Source: Galbibacter pacificus (GTDB lineage Bacteria > Bacteroidota > Bacteroidia > Flavobacteriales > Flavobacteriaceae). From it: 64,000 nt of DNA. Where the stretch lies: NCBI RefSeq assembly GCF_029603165.1, contig NZ_JAQSVC010000003.1:310001-374000 (forward strand), read 5' to 3'. Within the stretch, counting starts at the first letter, position 1; each line of letters starts with the position of its first letter. The notes below the pieces were generated by a model. The model ran no database searches and was not told the origin of the DNA. It saw only the letters and a program-made list of their open reading frames with translations. The position numbers and the translations under genes are program-made. This document shows, piece after piece, positions 8,275 to 18,214 of this stretch.

Positions 8275-11190
8275 TTATCCAACTATATTTACGATTTTTC
8301 CAGGAACAACAATAATTTTCTTAGGCGTTCTTCCTTCTAGCTGTGCCTGCGTTTTTTCGTGCGCCATTACTGTTTTTTCAATTTCGTCTTTGGTCATGTC
8401 CAATGGCAAATCGAGTGTAAAACGCATTTTCCCGTTGAAGGAAATCGGGTAGGTTTTATTGCTTTCTACTAAATATTTCTCATTAAACACAGGAAAAGAA
8501 GCAGTTGCAACCGATTCTTCGTTACCCAATTTATGCCACAGTTCTTCTGCAATGTGTGGTGCATAAGGCGAAATTAATACAGCCAACGGTTCTAAAATTT
8601 TTTTACTTGTACATTTTTGGGCCGTTAACTCATTCACACAAATCATAAATGTAGAAACCGATGTGTTGAACGAAAAATTCTCTATATCTTCTTCTACTTT
8701 TTTAATGGTCTTGTGCAAACTCTTTAAGTTCTCCTTTGTAGGTTCGTCATCGGTTACTTTTAGTCCGTTGTCATCAAAATAAAGTTTCCATAATTTTTTC
8801 AAGAATCCATGTACGCCGGTAATTCCCGCCGTACTCCATGGTTTTGCCTGCTCCAATGGGCCTAGGAACATTTCGTACATCCGCAAGGTATCGGCGCCGT
8901 AATTTTCGCAAATATCATCGGGGTTAACCACATTGTATTTGGATTTTGACATTTTTTCGACTTCGCGACCAACCAAATAAGCCCCTCCCGGCCTCCCCGA
9001 AGGGAAGGAGTTTGCGTTATATATTTCTCCATTATTCAAAACAAACTCGGCTTCTTTAAACTCGGGGCGCCAATTTTTAAATGCTTCAATATCTAATTCG
9101 TCGGATGTATTTACGAAAGAGACATCTGTGTGGATTGGAGTAACAGATTTACCCTCTTTCAAATTTTTAGAAATAAATGTATTTTCTCCTTCAATTCTAT
9201 ACACAAAAGCGCTCTCTCCAAGAATCATTCCTTGGTTGATGAGTTTTTTGGCAAATTCGTCTACCGGAAGCAATCCTTGGTCGAACAGAAACTTTTGCCA
9301 AAAACGGGCGTATAATAAATGCCCAGTGGCGTGTTCGCTTCCGCCAATATATAAATCTACATCCCGCCAATAATTTAAAGCATCTTGCGAGGCAAATTCT
9401 CCGATGTTTCCGGCATCCATATAGCGGTTAAAATACCATGAACTTCCAGCCCAGCCTGGCATGGTGTTGAGTTCCAAGGGATAAATGCCATTATGTGATG
9501 CTTCGACAGGCTCAGCATAACAAAGGTCGTTAGAAACAACTTTATTGTTGACTGTATCCCACGCCCAGTCGGTAGCATTTCCCAAAGGTGGTTCACCGGT
9601 TTCTGTGGGAAGGTATTTCTCCACTTCCGGCAATTCAATGGGTAAATGCTTTTTATCAATCATCTGTGGGAGTCCGTTTACGTAATAGACAGGAAACGGT
9701 TCCCCCCAATAACGCTGACGGGAAAAAACGGCATCACGTAGGCGGTAATTTACCTTTCCTTCGCCTTGTCCTATTTTCTCCAGTTCTGCAATGGTTATTT
9801 TGGCAGCTTCTTTATAACCCAAGCCGTTTAAAAAGTCACTGTTGGAAATTACGGTATTTTCTTTATCGGCAAAAGCTTCTTGGCTAATATCAACCCCTTC
9901 AAAAATATTGGGGATTTCTATCCCAAAGTGCTTTGCAAAATCGTAATCGCGCTGGTCACCACAGGGTACCGCCATTACGGCGCCAGTTCCGTAGCCCGCC
10001 AATACATAATCACCAATCCAAATAGGAACTGGCTTTTTGGTAAACGGATGCTCCGCATAAGCGCCGGTAAACACGCCACTTATGGTTTTTACATCGGCCA
10101 TGCGTTCGCGCTCGCTACGCTTGGCAGTTGCTTCAATGTATGCTTCAACTTCAGCCTTTTGTTCGGGCGTGGTAATTTTCTCAACCAGCTCGTGTTCGGG
10201 AGCCAACGTCATAAATGAAACCCCGAAAATAGTATCGGGACGGGTCGTGAAGACTTCAATGTCATTTTCTGCATTCAAAACTTCATGTTCAATGTTTGAG
10301 AACTTTAAACCTTGAACTTTAAATTTTACAACTGCTCCTACTGATTTCCCTATCCAATTACGTTGAATTTCTTTTAACGGCTCCGGCCAATCTACTTTTT
10401 CCAATCCTTGTAGCAAACGCTCGGCATAGGCAGAAATACGCATGCTCCATTGCTTCATTTTTTTTCGTACCACCGGATGACCGCCACGTTCTGAAACTCC
10501 GTTTACAATTTCATCGTTTGCCAAAACGGTTCCCAAGGCAGGGCACCAGTTCACCTCTGTTTCAGCTAAATACGTAAGCCTATACTGAAGCAGTATTTTT
10601 TGTTGCTCTTCGGAAGTGAAACCGTTCCACGCTTCAGCAGTAAAAACACGTACATTATCATCACACACTGCGTTTACGGAAGCATTCCCTTCGGCCTCAA
10701 ACTTTTTTATCAAGGTTGAAATATCTTCGGCCTTATCATTAACGTTATTGTACCAAGAATTAAAAAGCTGAATAAAAATCCACTGCGTCCATTTATAATA
10801 TTCAGGATTCGAGGTACGTACCTCGCGGCTCCAATCGAACGAAAACCCTATTTTATCCAACTGTTCACGGTAACGGGCAATATTGGTTTCGGTAGTTACC
10901 GCCGGATGCTGCCCAGTTTGTATGGCATATTGCTCGGCAGGCAACCCAAAACTATCGTACCCCATTGGGTGAAGTACATTAAAGCCTTTGTGGCGTTTGT
11001 ATCGGGCATAAATATCGCTGGCGATATACCCAAGCGGGTGACCCACGTGCAGTCCCGCACCCGATGGATACGGAAACATATCTAATACATAAAACTTGGG
11101 CTTAGCCGAATTGTTTTCAGCTTTAAACGTTTGGTTGTCCGCCCAATATTTTTGCCATTTGGCTTCAATTTCATTGAAATTGTACTTCAT
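8275..11190 (-). CDS. leuS: Leucyl-tRNA synthetase with an in-frame repeat insertion
   Basis: This class I synthetase charges tRNA-Leu in the cytoplasm. The HIGH-type motif HVGH lies at residues 48-51, the KMSKS motif (MSKSKYN) lies near residue 745, and the CP1 editing domain is present between ([19 protein letters not shown]). The ATG at 11190 was chosen over a GTG directly before it, because the ATG starts the usual [16 protein letters not shown]. The protein has 971 residues. Around residues 557-565 a short insert reading [11 protein letters not shown] is encoded by a palindromic repeat element (see the entry at 9498). The frame is intact on both sides, so the enzyme is expected to function. 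Confidence 0.97.
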   Translation of the reverse strand: MKYNFNEIEAKWQKYWADNQTFKAENNSAKPKFYVLDMFPYPSGAGLHVGHPLGYIASDIYARYKRHKGFNVLHPMGYDSFGLPAEQYAIQTGQHPAVTTETNIARYREQLDKIGFSFDWSREVRTSNPEYYKWTQWIFIQLFNSWYNNVNDKAEDISTLIKKFEAEGNASVNAVCDDNVRVFTAEAWNGFTSEEQQKILLQYRLTYLAETEVNWCPALGTVLANDEIVNGVSERGGHPVVRKKMKQWSMRISAYAERLLQGLEKVDWPEPLKEIQRNWIGKSVGAVVKFKVQGLKFSNIEHEVLNAENDIEVFTTRPDTIFGVSFMTLAPEHELVEKITTPEQKAEVEAYIEATAKRSERERMADVKTISGVFTGAYAEHPFTKKPVPIWIGDYVLAGYGTGAVMAVPCGDQRDYDFAKHFGIEIPNIFEGVDISQEAFADKENTVISNSDFLNGLGYKEAAKITIAELEKIGQGEGKVNYRLRDAVFSRQRYWGEPFPVYYVNGLPQMIDKKHLPIELPEVEKYLPTETGEPPLGNATDWAWDTVNNKVVSNDLCYAEPVEASHNGIYPLELNTMPGWAGSSWYFNRYMDAGNIGEFASQDALNYWRDVDLYIGGSEHATGHLLYARFWQKFLFDQGLLPVDEFAKKLINQGMILGESAFVYRIEGENTFISKNLKEGKSVTPIHTDVSFVNTSDELDIEAFKNWRPEFKEAEFVLNNGEIYNANSFPSGRPGGAYLVGREVEKMSKSKYNVVNPDDICENYGADTLRMYEMFLGPLEQAKPWSTAGITGVHGFLKKLWKLYFDDNGLKVTDDEPTKENLKSLHKTIKKVEEDIENFSFNTSVSTFMICVNELTAQKCTSKKILEPLAVLISPYAPHIAEELWHKLGNEESVATASFPVFNEKYLVESNKTYPISFNGKMRFTLDLPLDMTKDEIEKTVMAHEKTQAQLEGRTPKKIIVVPGKIVNIVG
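9498..9518. repeat. REP-like palindromic element inside leuS
   Basis: The 21 bases contain CTTCGACAGGCTCAG flanked by ATGCT and AGCAT arms that can pair. As established knowledge, the core GCTTCGACAGGCTCAGC, read as AEPVEAS or MLSLSKH in translation, is a dispersed repeat in many Bacteroidota and other genomes. Here it is translated in frame within LeuS. No second copy was noticed in this window. Confidence 0.6.
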
Positions 11191-11557
11191 CACTATCTTC
11201 TTTTTTCAAAAATGGTATAAGAGACCGCAAAAGTACGCTTATTGAATGAAATAAGAAAGTTAGAAACCAATGGTACAGGGAATAAGTTATCTCAAAAAAA
11301 TAAATCCCGAGCGGAAAAATTTGTTCTCTTATTCAACACGATTTGTACAATCCCATAAAGTATCATTTGGCGAAAATGAAAATTTTTGTGCCTTTCCAGC
11401 GCAACCAAAAAATGTGTATAAAAAAGGACAAATTGTATACAATTGGGTAAAATTTACACACTTCAAAAATCAGCTAAGCATTGTAAACGCTTGTTTTTCA
11501 AGGATATTCAAATTGGTATCAATGTTGACTTATCCTTGATGAATATAAGTAAACAAC
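11191..11557. other. Intergenic region between leuS and the glycosyltransferase
   Basis: This 367-base divergent gap holds a minus-strand -7 box for leuS at 11228-11235 (TACTTTTG on that strand, a match to TAnnTTTG). A possible plus-strand -7 box, TATCCTTG, lies just before the glycosyltransferase at about 11530. An 89-codon open frame crosses the gap, but it has no recognisable domain. No RNA gene or riboswitch was recognised. Confidence 0.5.
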
Positions 11558-12997
11558 ATGAAGCAAACAACGATAATATCAGAATCCCCAAAAACAACAA
11601 GTATCAACGAATACTTTAACCGCATAGAAAAATTTATTTCGAGCGCATCTCCATCTTTCATATTGGCAGGAACATTCATTCTGTTGGTGGGCGGTGCTTC
11701 CTTATTCTACTTTTTACAACCTTATTTTGAAGCCGTTCATTTAGAGAGAATGGCCACCGGATGGGGGATGGCATTAATTATAATGGGGATTTCCCTGCTT
11801 GCCATTAAAATTAGTTTCTTAATCTATATTTTAACGTTATATCTGCGCTATAGATCCATTAAATCTGTTTCTGATGCCGAATTACCCTTGTGTACAGTTA
11901 TTGTACCTGCATATAATGAAGGGCAATTGGTATATAAAACATTGATAAGTTTGGCAGAAAGCGATTATCCAGAACACAAATTGCAACTCATTTCTATTGA
12001 CGATGGAAGCCAGGACAATACTTGGGAATGGATGAAAAAAGCAAAAGATGAATTGGGCGACCGCGTTGCTATTTACCAGCAACCCAAAAACATGGGAAAA
12101 AGACATGCGCTGCACCGTGGATTTAAAATAGGTACTGGAGACATTTTTATTACCGTAGACAGTGATTCTATTGTTTTAAAAGACACCTTACGGATAATGG
12201 CCAGTCCATTTGTGGTAAACCAAGAATGTGGTGCTGTTGCCGGAAACGTACGCGTATTAAACAGGGATAAAGCCTTGATACCACGTATGCTTAATGTAAA
12301 CTTTGCCTTTAGTTTTGAGTTTATTCGTTCTGCACAAAGTAGATTGGGCTCAGTATTGTGTACGCCAGGTGCTTTGTCGGCCTACAGAAGAGAAGCTGTT
12401 TTTAATTGCCTGAATGACTGGATTAACCAGACTTTTATGGGCGAGGTTTCCAAGATTGGAGAAGACCGGGCCATGACCAACATGATTTTAAAACAAGGAT
12501 ATAAAGTATTATTTCAGCGTAAAGCATACGTATATACTAACATTCCCGAGAAATATAAGAACTTGTACAAAATGTTTATCAGATGGGAAAGAAGTAATGT
12601 ACGCGAGAATATTGCCATGAGCAGGTTTGCTTTTGGAAACTTTAGGGAAGGTGCAAAAAGCGGGACCAGGATATTGCTAATGAACCAGTGGTTGAAAATG
12701 ATTATGGCCTATCCTGCAATATTATTGATGATATTTTTTGTAAGCACACATCCGTTATTGTTCCTTAGCTCTACGTTGGTAGGTATCATGATATTTTCCA
12801 GTATGCACGCCTTCTTTTATGCCAAAAAGCATAGCATGTCCGAGTCTTTTTGGGCATATCCGTACAGTGTTTTCTATGCCTTTACCCTATTCTGGATTAC
12901 TCCTTATGCCATTGCTACTGCTGGAAAAAGTGGTTGGTTAACGAGAGATTTGACCAAAGGGCAACTAAAGAAACAACAATTGGTAGCCGCATCTTAG
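11558..12997 (+). CDS. Processive family 2 glycosyltransferase (membrane)
   Basis: This 479-residue membrane-bound GT2 enzyme is of the chitin/hyaluronan/cellulose-synthase type and polymerises sugar from a nucleotide-sugar donor at the inner membrane. Two N-terminal transmembrane helices (about 30-55 and 70-95) precede the catalytic domain. Motifs in order are VIVPAYNEG, DDGS (about 148), DSDS (about 200, the DxD motif), TPGALSAYRR, GEDR (about 300) and the IRWERSN segment (about 341), which replaces the usual QxxRW. C-terminal membrane helices follow. It is alone, without a polysaccharide export or deacetylase partner, so the product cannot be named. A long hairpin terminator follows. Confidence 0.88.
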   Translation: MKQTTIISESPKTTSINEYFNRIEKFISSASPSFILAGTFILLVGGASLFYFLQPYFEAVHLERMATGWGMALIIMGISLLAIKISFLIYILTLYLRYRSIKSVSDAELPLCTVIVPAYNEGQLVYKTLISLAESDYPEHKLQLISIDDGSQDNTWEWMKKAKDELGDRVAIYQQPKNMGKRHALHRGFKIGTGDIFITVDSDSIVLKDTLRIMASPFVVNQECGAVAGNVRVLNRDKALIPRMLNVNFAFSFEFIRSAQSRLGSVLCTPGALSAYRREAVFNCLNDWINQTFMGEVSKIGEDRAMTNMILKQGYKVLFQRKAYVYTNIPEKYKNLYKMFIRWERSNVRENIAMSRFAFGNFREGAKSGTRILLMNQWLKMIMAYPAILLMIFFVSTHPLLFLSSTLVGIMIFSSMHAFFYAKKHSMSESFWAYPYSVFYAFTLFWITPYAIATAGKSGWLTRDLTKGQLKKQQLVAAS

Positions 12998-13059
12998 CGA
13001 ACTGAAAATAAAAACGGTTCTAGCGGATAACATATCGGCATATCAACCTATATATATTC

Positions 13060-13094
13060 AAGGGATAAACTTTTTAATAAAAAGTCTATCCCTT
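13060..13094 (+). terminator. Terminator after the glycosyltransferase
   Basis: A two-part stem forms from AAGGGATA and TATCCCTT outside and ACTTTTT and AAAAAGT inside, separated by one mismatched pair. The loop is AAT. A T run follows. Confidence 0.75.
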
Positions 13095-13168
13095 TTTTAT
13101 GCTGATCATGGATTAACGCTTAAATATATAAGGAATAATATAATGCAAAAACATTATTTATTAAACAC

Positions 13169-13224
13169 AAAAACCTCTTCCTTTGTAAACGGGAACTAAT
13201 CCCGAGTTAAAAGAAGAGGTTTTT
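13169..13224 (-). terminator. Terminator of the GMC/subunit 3 unit
   Basis: A 12-bp outer stem (AAAAACCTCTTC and GAAGAGGTTTTT) encloses an inner hairpin, CGGGA and TCCCG. It lies 32 bases after the subunit 3 stop on the minus strand. Confidence 0.75.
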
Positions 13225-13255
13225 AAACGCAAAATTTAAGTAAACTTTTAGTCGT

Positions 13256-13903
13256 CTACAAAGACCAAGCCTTTCCTCCGGTTGCTTCTTCCAAAGGCAT
13301 GCACCCAGTGTAAACTCCCGGAATAGGATCGTAAGCCAATACTTCTTCTCCTATTTTCTGGCTATTTTTATAAGCATTGATAGTAGACCAACGTAAATCG
13401 TTAATCATACCAAAGGCCAATGCTTCGTTGTCTTCTACTTTATTTTCTGTGGTTCCAATTTCCACTTCGTTCCCTTCAATACTAATACGGTCGTTCAGGT
13501 CTTTCTTCTTGTCTTCGGATGCCTTTAGGTTTTCCGACACAATTTCTTCGTATTGCTCTGGAGTAATCTCGCTTAAGTCTTCGTTGTATTTAGCCTTTAA
13601 TTGATTTACCAACCCGGCCATTTTTTTACGATACCGTGCTTGATCTTCATCAAACTCTACTTCTTTAACGTACTTGTCTATAAATTGAGGTACGTTTACT
13701 TCTGATGCAGAGGGAGTGTCTGTTTTTGGAATAATTACATCTACTATATTGGTAAGGGCTATCCCTTCTTCGGCTGTAAAAAACTCCGGAACCCATGTGG
13801 CCTTATCGGCAGTACAGCTTTGCAACATGCTTAAAAGGGTAGGCGATGCTACAACAAATCCGGTAGTCAAACCAATATTTCTAAGTGCTTTTCTTCTGTT
13901 CAT
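13256..13903 (-). CDS. Gluconate 2-dehydrogenase subunit 3 family protein (Tat lipoprotein)
   Basis: This 215-residue small subunit partners GMC-type FAD dehydrogenases. The N-terminus has a twin-arginine signal (NRRKALRNIGL) and a lipobox ending at Cys 29 (SMLQSC), so it should be exported folded and anchored. The subunit-3 fold spans roughly residues 40-205 and includes the PKTDTPSASEVNVPQFID segment typical of this family. The GMC gene lies 12 bases upstream in the same unit. In known systems this subunit carries the signal-less FAD subunit through the Tat pathway. A conserved GCMPLEE segment lies near the C-terminus. Confidence 0.9.
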   Translation of the reverse strand: MNRRKALRNIGLTTGFVVASPTLLSMLQSCTADKATWVPEFFTAEEGIALTNIVDVIIPKTDTPSASEVNVPQFIDKYVKEVEFDEDQARYRKKMAGLVNQLKAKYNEDLSEITPEQYEEIVSENLKASEDKKKDLNDRISIEGNEVEIGTTENKVEDNEALAFGMINDLRWSTINAYKNSQKIGEEVLAYDPIPGVYTGCMPLEEATGGKAWSL

Positions 13904-13915
13904 AATGATTGGTTT

Positions 13916-15631
13916 TTACAGGTTCATTTTTTTAAGTTCTTCTACAGCGTGGTTTGCGGCCCTTGCCGTAAATGCCATATAGCCTAACGATGGGTTATGA
14001 CATGCAGACGATGCCATAAATGCTCCATCGGTAACATATACATTTGGCACAGCGTGCAATTGGTTATGCTTGTTCAACACCGATGTTTTAGGATCCCTCC
14101 CCATACGGGCTGTTCCCATTTCGTGTATTCCAAGCCCCATTCCACCGATACTGTCGTAGGTAGAAATATCTTTAAACCCTGCTGCTTCCAGCATTTCGGC
14201 AGCCTGTTGTTTCATGTCCTTGCGCATGGCCAGTTCGTTTTCGCCAAAATCGGCATCAAAAGTAACGGTTGGTAATCCCCATTCGTCCTTTTTATCATAA
14301 TCAAGGTACATACGGTTGCTATGGTCTGGCAAGGTTTCGCCAAAGGCAGTCATTCCCATGGTCCAGCCTCCCGGTTCCATTAGTGCTTCTTTTAATTCTT
14401 TACCATACGCCAATTCACGGATAGACTCGGACCAATCTCCTCGGCTGGCCCCACCTTGGTAACCATATCCTCTTATAAAGTCTTTTTGGTTGGTATCGCC
14501 ACCTAGGTTTCTAAAGCGTGGAATGTAAACCCCGTTTGGCCTTCTTCCTTTGTAATATTTATCATGGAAACCATCAAATTTACCGCTTGCACCAACCCTA
14601 AAGTGGTGATCCATTAAATTGTGGCCTAATTCGCCGCTATCGTTCCCCATTCCGTCAGGGAACCTTTCAGACTTAGATTGCAACAAAATAGAAGCCGATG
14701 CAATTGCCGATGCACAAAGGAAAATTACTTTTGCTTTAAACTCCATCGTTTCTTTGGTTTCGGCATCAATTACGCGAACTCCTGTTGCTCTTCCCGTTTC
14801 GGCATCGTACATTATTTCATGAACAATAGAGAAAGGTCTAAGCGTCATGTTTCCTGTAGCTTCGGCCGTAGGTAAAGTGGACGAGTTACTACTAAAGTAC
14901 GCCCCGAAAGGACATCCCCGGATACATCTGTTTCTGTATTGACAAGGCCCCCTGCCTTCTCCGGGCTTGGTTCCTTGTGTAATATGGGCTACACGACCTA
15001 TGGTAATGGTACGGTCGTTAAATTTACTCTCTATACTTTGTTTAAAATGATCTTCTACACAATTCAAGTCCATTGGAGGCAAGAAATTTCCATCTGGAAG
15101 TACAGGCAATCCCAGATTAACTCCGCTTACGCCAATAAAACTTTCCACTTTATCGTACCATGGCTTTATTTCGTCATAACGCAATGGCCAGTCTACAGCA
15201 ATCCCGTCTTTTAAATTTGCTTCAAAGTCCACGTCGCCCATGCGGTAACTTTGCCTGCCCCACATAAGGGAACGCCCACCAACATGATAACCGCGCATCC
15301 AATCGAAGCGCCTATCCTCGTTGTATGGGTGCTTAACATCATCTACAAAGAAATGTTGACTTGCCCCACTTACGGTATAGCCGGTACGTGCCTGTTTGTA
15401 TTTCCTTTCTTTGACCTCTCTGGAGGCAGCGCCTCCGTTAGGCATATCCCAGGGATCTAGGTTTGCCGTTGGATAATCTTCCACATGTTTCACCATGCGT
15501 CCTCTTTCCAATACAAGAGTTTTCAATCCATTTTCGCAAAGTTCTTTTGCGGCCCAGCCACCGGAAACACCGGTACCTACAACAATGGCATCGTATTCCT
15601 CTTGAGGGGAATTGTAATAAAATGTACTCAT
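13916..15631 (-). CDS. GMC oxidoreductase, probable glucoside 3-dehydrogenase catalytic subunit
   Basis: This 571-residue FAD-dependent dehydrogenase is of the glucose-methanol-choline family. The FAD motif GTGVSGG lies at residues 19-25. A cysteine cluster, GPCQYRNRCIRGCP (about 227-240), resembles the cluster that binds an iron-sulfur centre in FAD glucose dehydrogenases. The catalytic His (GIHEMGTARMG, about 503) and Asn (CHNPSLGYM, about 546) are 43 residues apart, as in bacterial FAD glucose dehydrogenase. There is no signal peptide, so export with the Tat subunit encoded next to it is expected. With DUF1080 and Gfo/Idh/MocA genes nearby, oxidation of glycosides at C3 is the likely reaction. 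That is inference, and glucose or another polyol is possible. No cytochrome c subunit gene is adjacent. Confidence 0.88.
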   Translation of the reverse strand: MSTFYYNSPQEEYDAIVVGTGVSGGWAAKELCENGLKTLVLERGRMVKHVEDYPTANLDPWDMPNGGAASREVKERKYKQARTGYTVSGASQHFFVDDVKHPYNEDRRFDWMRGYHVGGRSLMWGRQSYRMGDVDFEANLKDGIAVDWPLRYDEIKPWYDKVESFIGVSGVNLGLPVLPDGNFLPPMDLNCVEDHFKQSIESKFNDRTITIGRVAHITQGTKPGEGRGPCQYRNRCIRGCPFGAYFSSNSSTLPTAEATGNMTLRPFSIVHEIMYDAETGRATGVRVIDAETKETMEFKAKVIFLCASAIASASILLQSKSERFPDGMGNDSGELGHNLMDHHFRVGASGKFDGFHDKYYKGRRPNGVYIPRFRNLGGDTNQKDFIRGYGYQGGASRGDWSESIRELAYGKELKEALMEPGGWTMGMTAFGETLPDHSNRMYLDYDKKDEWGLPTVTFDADFGENELAMRKDMKQQAAEMLEAAGFKDISTYDSIGGMGLGIHEMGTARMGRDPKTSVLNKHNQLHAVPNVYVTDGAFMASSACHNPSLGYMAFTARAANHAVEELKKMNL

Positions 15632-15662
15632 TATTTATAGCTTGTTTATAATAGTAGTTTTT

Positions 15663-15670
15663 CAAATATA
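15663..15670 (-). promoter_or_regulatory. -7 box of the GMC operon
   Basis: Read on the minus strand this is TATATTTG, an exact TAnnTTTG match, 32 bases before the GMC ATG. The expected -33 TTTG is not obvious. Confidence 0.45.
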
Positions 15671-15774
15671 AAAATTAATTTTTTACATTAGACGAATATT
15701 TTAATTAAGAATAAATCATTTTAACAACATTAACATTATTGAATTGATAATTTTTACATATAAATACTACGAAT

Positions 15775-16788
15775 ATGAAGAGGCGTAAATTTATTCGGAA
15801 CACTAGCAGCACGGGCTTAGCTATCTCATTATTAGGAATGTACGCTTGTAAAAAAACGTCTACAAAAAAAGAAATTGTCACTAAAAAAGACGTGTTTGAA
15901 CCATTTTTTAAACTTTCGTTGGCACAATGGTCTATTCATAAAATGATATGGGAAGAAAATTTCGATCCGATGAATTTTGCAAAAAAGGCCAAGGAACTGG
16001 GTTTTTCCGGACTGGAATATGTAAATCAACTTTATAACAAAGAAATAGAAAAACGTGGCAACACTAACGAAGCAATTATTTCGTTGGCAAACGACCTGAA
16101 AAAAAGAAGCGAAGAACACCAAATGCACAACCAGATAATGATGGTTGATTTACAAGGTGAAGAAAACTTACTGGCTACCCCTGATGAAGCAATCCGGAAA
16201 CAAGCAGTAGAAAACCATAAAATATGGGTTGATGCCACTTCTATTTTAGGCTGCCATTCCATGCGGATTAATTTATTTGGCTCCCTTGACGAAGGCAAAT
16301 GGAAAGAAAGCTCTGTTGCATCATTGACCGAACTGTCTGAATATGCTTCTGCTAAAAATGTAAACATTATTGTAGAAAACCACGGCTACCTTTCTTCAAA
16401 CGGAGCGCTCATGGCCGAAGTCATGGCAACCGTAAACAAAAAAAATTGCGGTACTTTGCCCGATTTCGGTAATTTTTGCCTCCGAAGGGAAGGAAATGAA
16501 CTATGGGGTACGCCTTGCATAGAAGAATACGATAAATACAAAGGCGTTGAAGAATTGATGCCTTTTGCCAAAGGAGTTAGTGCAAAATCTTTTAACTTTG
16601 ACGAAAATGGCAACGAAACCACTATAGATTTCCTGAAAATGATGAAGATTGTAAAAGATGCCGGGTTTAACGGTTATGTAGGGGTGGAATATGAAGGCGA
16701 GGAACTCCCGGAAGAAAAAGGGATCCTGGCCACCAAAGCACTCCTTATTGAAGTTGCAAAAAAAATAAATACCGGTGCGGGTTCTTAA
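15775..16788 (+). CDS. Sugar phosphate isomerase/epimerase-type TIM-barrel protein, Tat lipoprotein
   Basis: This 337-residue xylose isomerase-like TIM barrel has an unusual export signal: twin arginines (KRRKFIRNTSS) followed by a hydrophobic stretch ending in a lipobox-like MYAC at Cys 25. Probable metal ligands are the Glu in IIVENHG, the Asp in GTLPDFGNF and the Glu in YVGVEYEGEE. It is divergent from the GMC dehydrogenase. An exported isomerase cannot act on cytoplasmic sugar phosphates, so a 3-keto or other free sugar in the periplasm is a more plausible substrate. That is inference from the neighbours. Confidence 0.83.
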   Translation: MKRRKFIRNTSSTGLAISLLGMYACKKTSTKKEIVTKKDVFEPFFKLSLAQWSIHKMIWEENFDPMNFAKKAKELGFSGLEYVNQLYNKEIEKRGNTNEAIISLANDLKKRSEEHQMHNQIMMVDLQGEENLLATPDEAIRKQAVENHKIWVDATSILGCHSMRINLFGSLDEGKWKESSVASLTELSEYASAKNVNIIVENHGYLSSNGALMAEVMATVNKKNCGTLPDFGNFCLRREGNELWGTPCIEEYDKYKGVEELMPFAKGVSAKSFNFDENGNETTIDFLKMMKIVKDAGFNGYVGVEYEGEELPEEKGILATKALLIEVAKKINTGAGS

Positions 16789-16876
16789 GGCATAAGAAAA
16801 GTTTATAAAATTGTAAACTCAAAAAACCGCACATAATTACTAACTATAACTATTTAATATTTAAACGCAAGCTAAC

Positions 16877-18106
16877 ATGAACAAAAAAATTCAATTTCAA
16901 CTTTCCTTTATGATGTTCTTAGAATTTTTCATTTGGGGAGGTTGGTTTGTTACGCTAGGCACATTCCTAGGGAACAACCTTGAAGCCACCGGCGGACAAA
17001 TGGCCATGGCATTTTCTACTCAATCTTGGGGAGCTATTATAGCCCCTTTTATTATTGGTTTAATAGCCGACCGCTATTTTAATGCTGAAAAAATCTTGGG
17101 GATTTTGCATATCATAGGGGCCATATTAATGTATCTAATGTACCAAAGCACCGATTTCAGTGTCTTTTACCCATATGTATTGGCTTATATGATTGCCTTT
17201 ATGCCAACGCTAGCCTTGGTAAACTCCATTTCTTTTAACCAGATGACAGACCCCGGAAAACAATTTTCTTTTGTAAGGGTTTTTGGAACCATCGGCTGGA
17301 TTGTTGCAGGAGCGGTTATTAGTTACCTTGCATGGGATTCTACCGAAAATATATCTCAGGGAATGCTTAAAAATACTTTTTTAATGACTTCCATTGTTTC
17401 AGTAATTTTAGCTTTGTTTAGCTTCACTTTACCTAAAACACCGCCAAAAGCCGACAAAAACGAAAAGGCCAGCATCTCTGAAATATTGGGCTTGGACGCT
17501 CTTAAACTTTTAAAAGACAGAAATTTCCTGCTATTCTTTATTTCATCGGTGCTTATTTGTATCCCTTTGGCATTTTATTATCAAAATGCGAGTCCGTTTT
17601 TAACAGAAATAGGCGTAGAAAACTCCACCTTTAAAATGTCTTTTGGGCAAATGTCTGAAGTGTTGTTTATGCTTTTATTACCGTTTTTCTTTAAAAAATT
17701 CGGTTTCAAAAAAACCATTTTGGCAGGTATGCTTGCATGGACCCTACGCTATCTCTTGTTTGCTTTTGGAGATGCAGGGGATTTAGTGTTTATGCTAATT
17801 ATCGGAATTGCTTTACACGGTCTTTGCTACGATTTTTTCTTTGTTTCGGGTCAAATTTATACCGATTCCAAAGCGGGTGCTAAGCACAAAAGTGCTGCGC
17901 AAGGACTTATCACTTTGGCAACCTATGGCGTTGGGATGCTCATTGGCTTTGAAGTAGCTGGAGCCATTTCTGATAAATTTTTAATTTCTGAAGGAACTCA
18001 CGATTGGTACAGCATCTGGATATACCCGGCAGGCTTTGCATTGGCTGTGGCCATCCTGTTTGCCATTTTCTTTAAAAATGAGAAAATAGAATATAAAGAG
18101 CAATAA
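16877..18106 (+). CDS. MFS permease, nucleoside:H+ symporter type
   Basis: This 409-residue inner-membrane transporter has about 12 hydrophobic helices. The N-terminus (FMMFLEFFIWGGWFVTLGTFL) and the SFVRVFGTIGWIVAG segment are typical of the nucleoside:proton symporter branch of the major facilitator superfamily (NupG/XapB-like). In Bacteroidota such proteins often sit beside sugar dehydrogenases and isomerases, as here. The likely cargo is the sugar or keto-sugar released in the periplasm rather than a nucleoside, which is an inference from context. Confidence 0.85.
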   Translation: MNKKIQFQLSFMMFLEFFIWGGWFVTLGTFLGNNLEATGGQMAMAFSTQSWGAIIAPFIIGLIADRYFNAEKILGILHIIGAILMYLMYQSTDFSVFYPYVLAYMIAFMPTLALVNSISFNQMTDPGKQFSFVRVFGTIGWIVAGAVISYLAWDSTENISQGMLKNTFLMTSIVSVILALFSFTLPKTPPKADKNEKASISEILGLDALKLLKDRNFLLFFISSVLICIPLAFYYQNASPFLTEIGVENSTFKMSFGQMSEVLFMLLLPFFFKKFGFKKTILAGMLAWTLRYLLFAFGDAGDLVFMLIIGIALHGLCYDFFFVSGQIYTDSKAGAKHKSAAQGLITLATYGVGMLIGFEVAGAISDKFLISEGTHDWYSIWIYPAGFALAVAILFAIFFKNEKIEYKEQ

Positions 18107-18214
18107 AAATATGGTCCCGGCCATGTTACACAAGGAAATTTAAAAAAACCTTAACTCAATTGCCTTTTTAACGTTATAACTTTACAATTATATATTTAAT
18201 TTTTTACTAACAAT

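Noticed and set aside
11270-11539. 89-codon plus-strand open frame between leuS and the glycosyltransferase
   Set aside because: No recognisable domain and composition unlike neighbours. It lies in the promoter region of both divergent genes.
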